Assembly (NCBI GenBank): GCA_963704075.1
Contig: CAVPGV010000010.1
Location: forward strand, 62,001 to 126,000
DNA length: 64,000 nucleotides
Direction of reading: 5' to 3'
From: JADKAV01 sp963704075
GTDB lineage: Bacteria > Actinomycetota > Actinomycetes > S36-B12 > UBA10799
Both the position numbers and the translations under genes were made by a program. The notes beneath the pieces are model-generated. The model was given only the letters and a program-made list of their open reading frames with translations, did no database searches and had not been told where the DNA came from. Shown here one piece after another: positions 63,739 to 64,000 of this stretch; position 1 is the first letter of the stretch; the number at the start of each line of letters is the position of its first letter.

Positions 63739-64000
63739 TCAGCGCCTGGTCTCGTATCTGGTCAGGAGCACGCCGTCGGGAAACGTCCGGGTCTCCACCA
63801 ACCTAAGGTTCACCCAGTTGTCCAGGGCCGTGAAGAACGGGGTACCGCCGCCCACCAGGACGGGATGAGTGACGATCGCATACTCGTCAATCAGCCCGGC
63901 CCGCATGGCCGCCGCGGCAAGGGTGGCACCGCCGACGTCCATGCAACCGTCATCCTGAGTCTTGAGCCGGGTGATCTCGGTGACAGCGTCGCCGGACACC
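63739..64000 (-). CDS. RibD C-terminal/dihydrofolate-reductase-like protein (5' end outside window)
   Basis: About 87 C-terminal residues are visible. MDVGGATLAAAAMRAGLIDEYAIVTHPVLVGGGTPFF is the characteristic end of the RibD_C fold (GG loop, then a DE before the last strands), shared by small actinobacterial DHFR-like reductases. The GTG at 63999 is probably internal because the fold's first half is missing. Confidence 0.8.
   Translation of the reverse strand, partial: VSGDAVTEITRLKTQDDGCMDVGGATLAAAAMRAGLIDEYAIVTHPVLVGGGTPFFTALDNWVNLRLVETRTFPDGVLLTRYETRR

Overview
The window is chromosomal DNA of a high-GC actinobacterium. The evidence is marker genes of that phylum: mycothiol synthase (mshD) and mycoredoxin, GlnR, an HbhA-like protein with its XRE regulator, an RsiG/AmfC-type anti-sigma factor, DUF2516, DUF3180, DUF4395 and a DUF222 HNH nuclease. 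Stop/start overlaps of the ATGA or GTGA type are frequent, GTG starts are common, and several promoters look leaderless. Gene order in many blocks resembles what I recall from Streptomyces and mycobacteria. I cannot name a genus from sequence alone.

Layout. 1-8.5 kb: partial gpgS, a SAM-I riboswitch in front of a threonine synthase, a cold-shock gene, DUF2516 plus methyltransferase facing hbhA/xre, a rhizobial-type asparaginase with RsiG, and a DUF4388 gene next to an unknown gene. 8.8-13.1 kb: nitroreductase, the divergent alpha-glucan pair glgM/glgC, HMG-CoA-lyase-like and Dabb genes. 13.1-24 kb: a phosphate and polyphosphate island (pstSCAB with a PHO-box-like direct repeat, Nudix/phosphatase, CYTH-CHAD, ppk, mshD) ending at glnR. 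24-28.6 kb: thioredoxin, DUF4395, DsrE, a 32-residue membrane protein, nitrobindin-like, Fur-family, a repeat-rich gene-free stretch, ygfZ and mycoredoxin. 28.6-35.7 kb: two DNA glycosylases of different folds, AI-2E-type permease, methyltransferase, pgm, an SDR relative, a PH-like protein and N-acetylglutamate synthase. 36-43.7 kb: one leftward run of cofactor genes (coaX, nadC, nadB, panC, DUF2520, methyltransferase) and two PH-domain membrane proteins. 43.7-48.4 kb: an orphan NuoD-like gene and a glycine-betaine-type ABC system. 48.6-56.9 kb: leftward folate and housekeeping run (DUF3180, folK, folB, folP, folE, ftsH, hpt, tilS, zincin). 57-64 kb: LysE, methyltransferase, rhomboid, MFS, FAD oxidoreductase, a decayed DUF427 gene, a DUF222/HNH gene, a 43-44 bp tandem array and a truncated RibD-like gene.

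Three things cut across the gene list. (1) Five intergenic copies of a roughly 120-bp element are built from three 19-nt units followed by three inverted units; I do not recognise this family. (2) pstB, pstS, Nudix/phosphatase, CYTH-CHAD, ppk, mshD, the AlkZ-like gene and nadC are each broken by small indels, mostly one surplus base in a short G/C run. This looks like assembly error rather than gene decay, and those genes are annotated here across the breaks. (3) Eight starts lie 6-7 nt after a TANNNT hexamer, the layout of leaderless transcripts.
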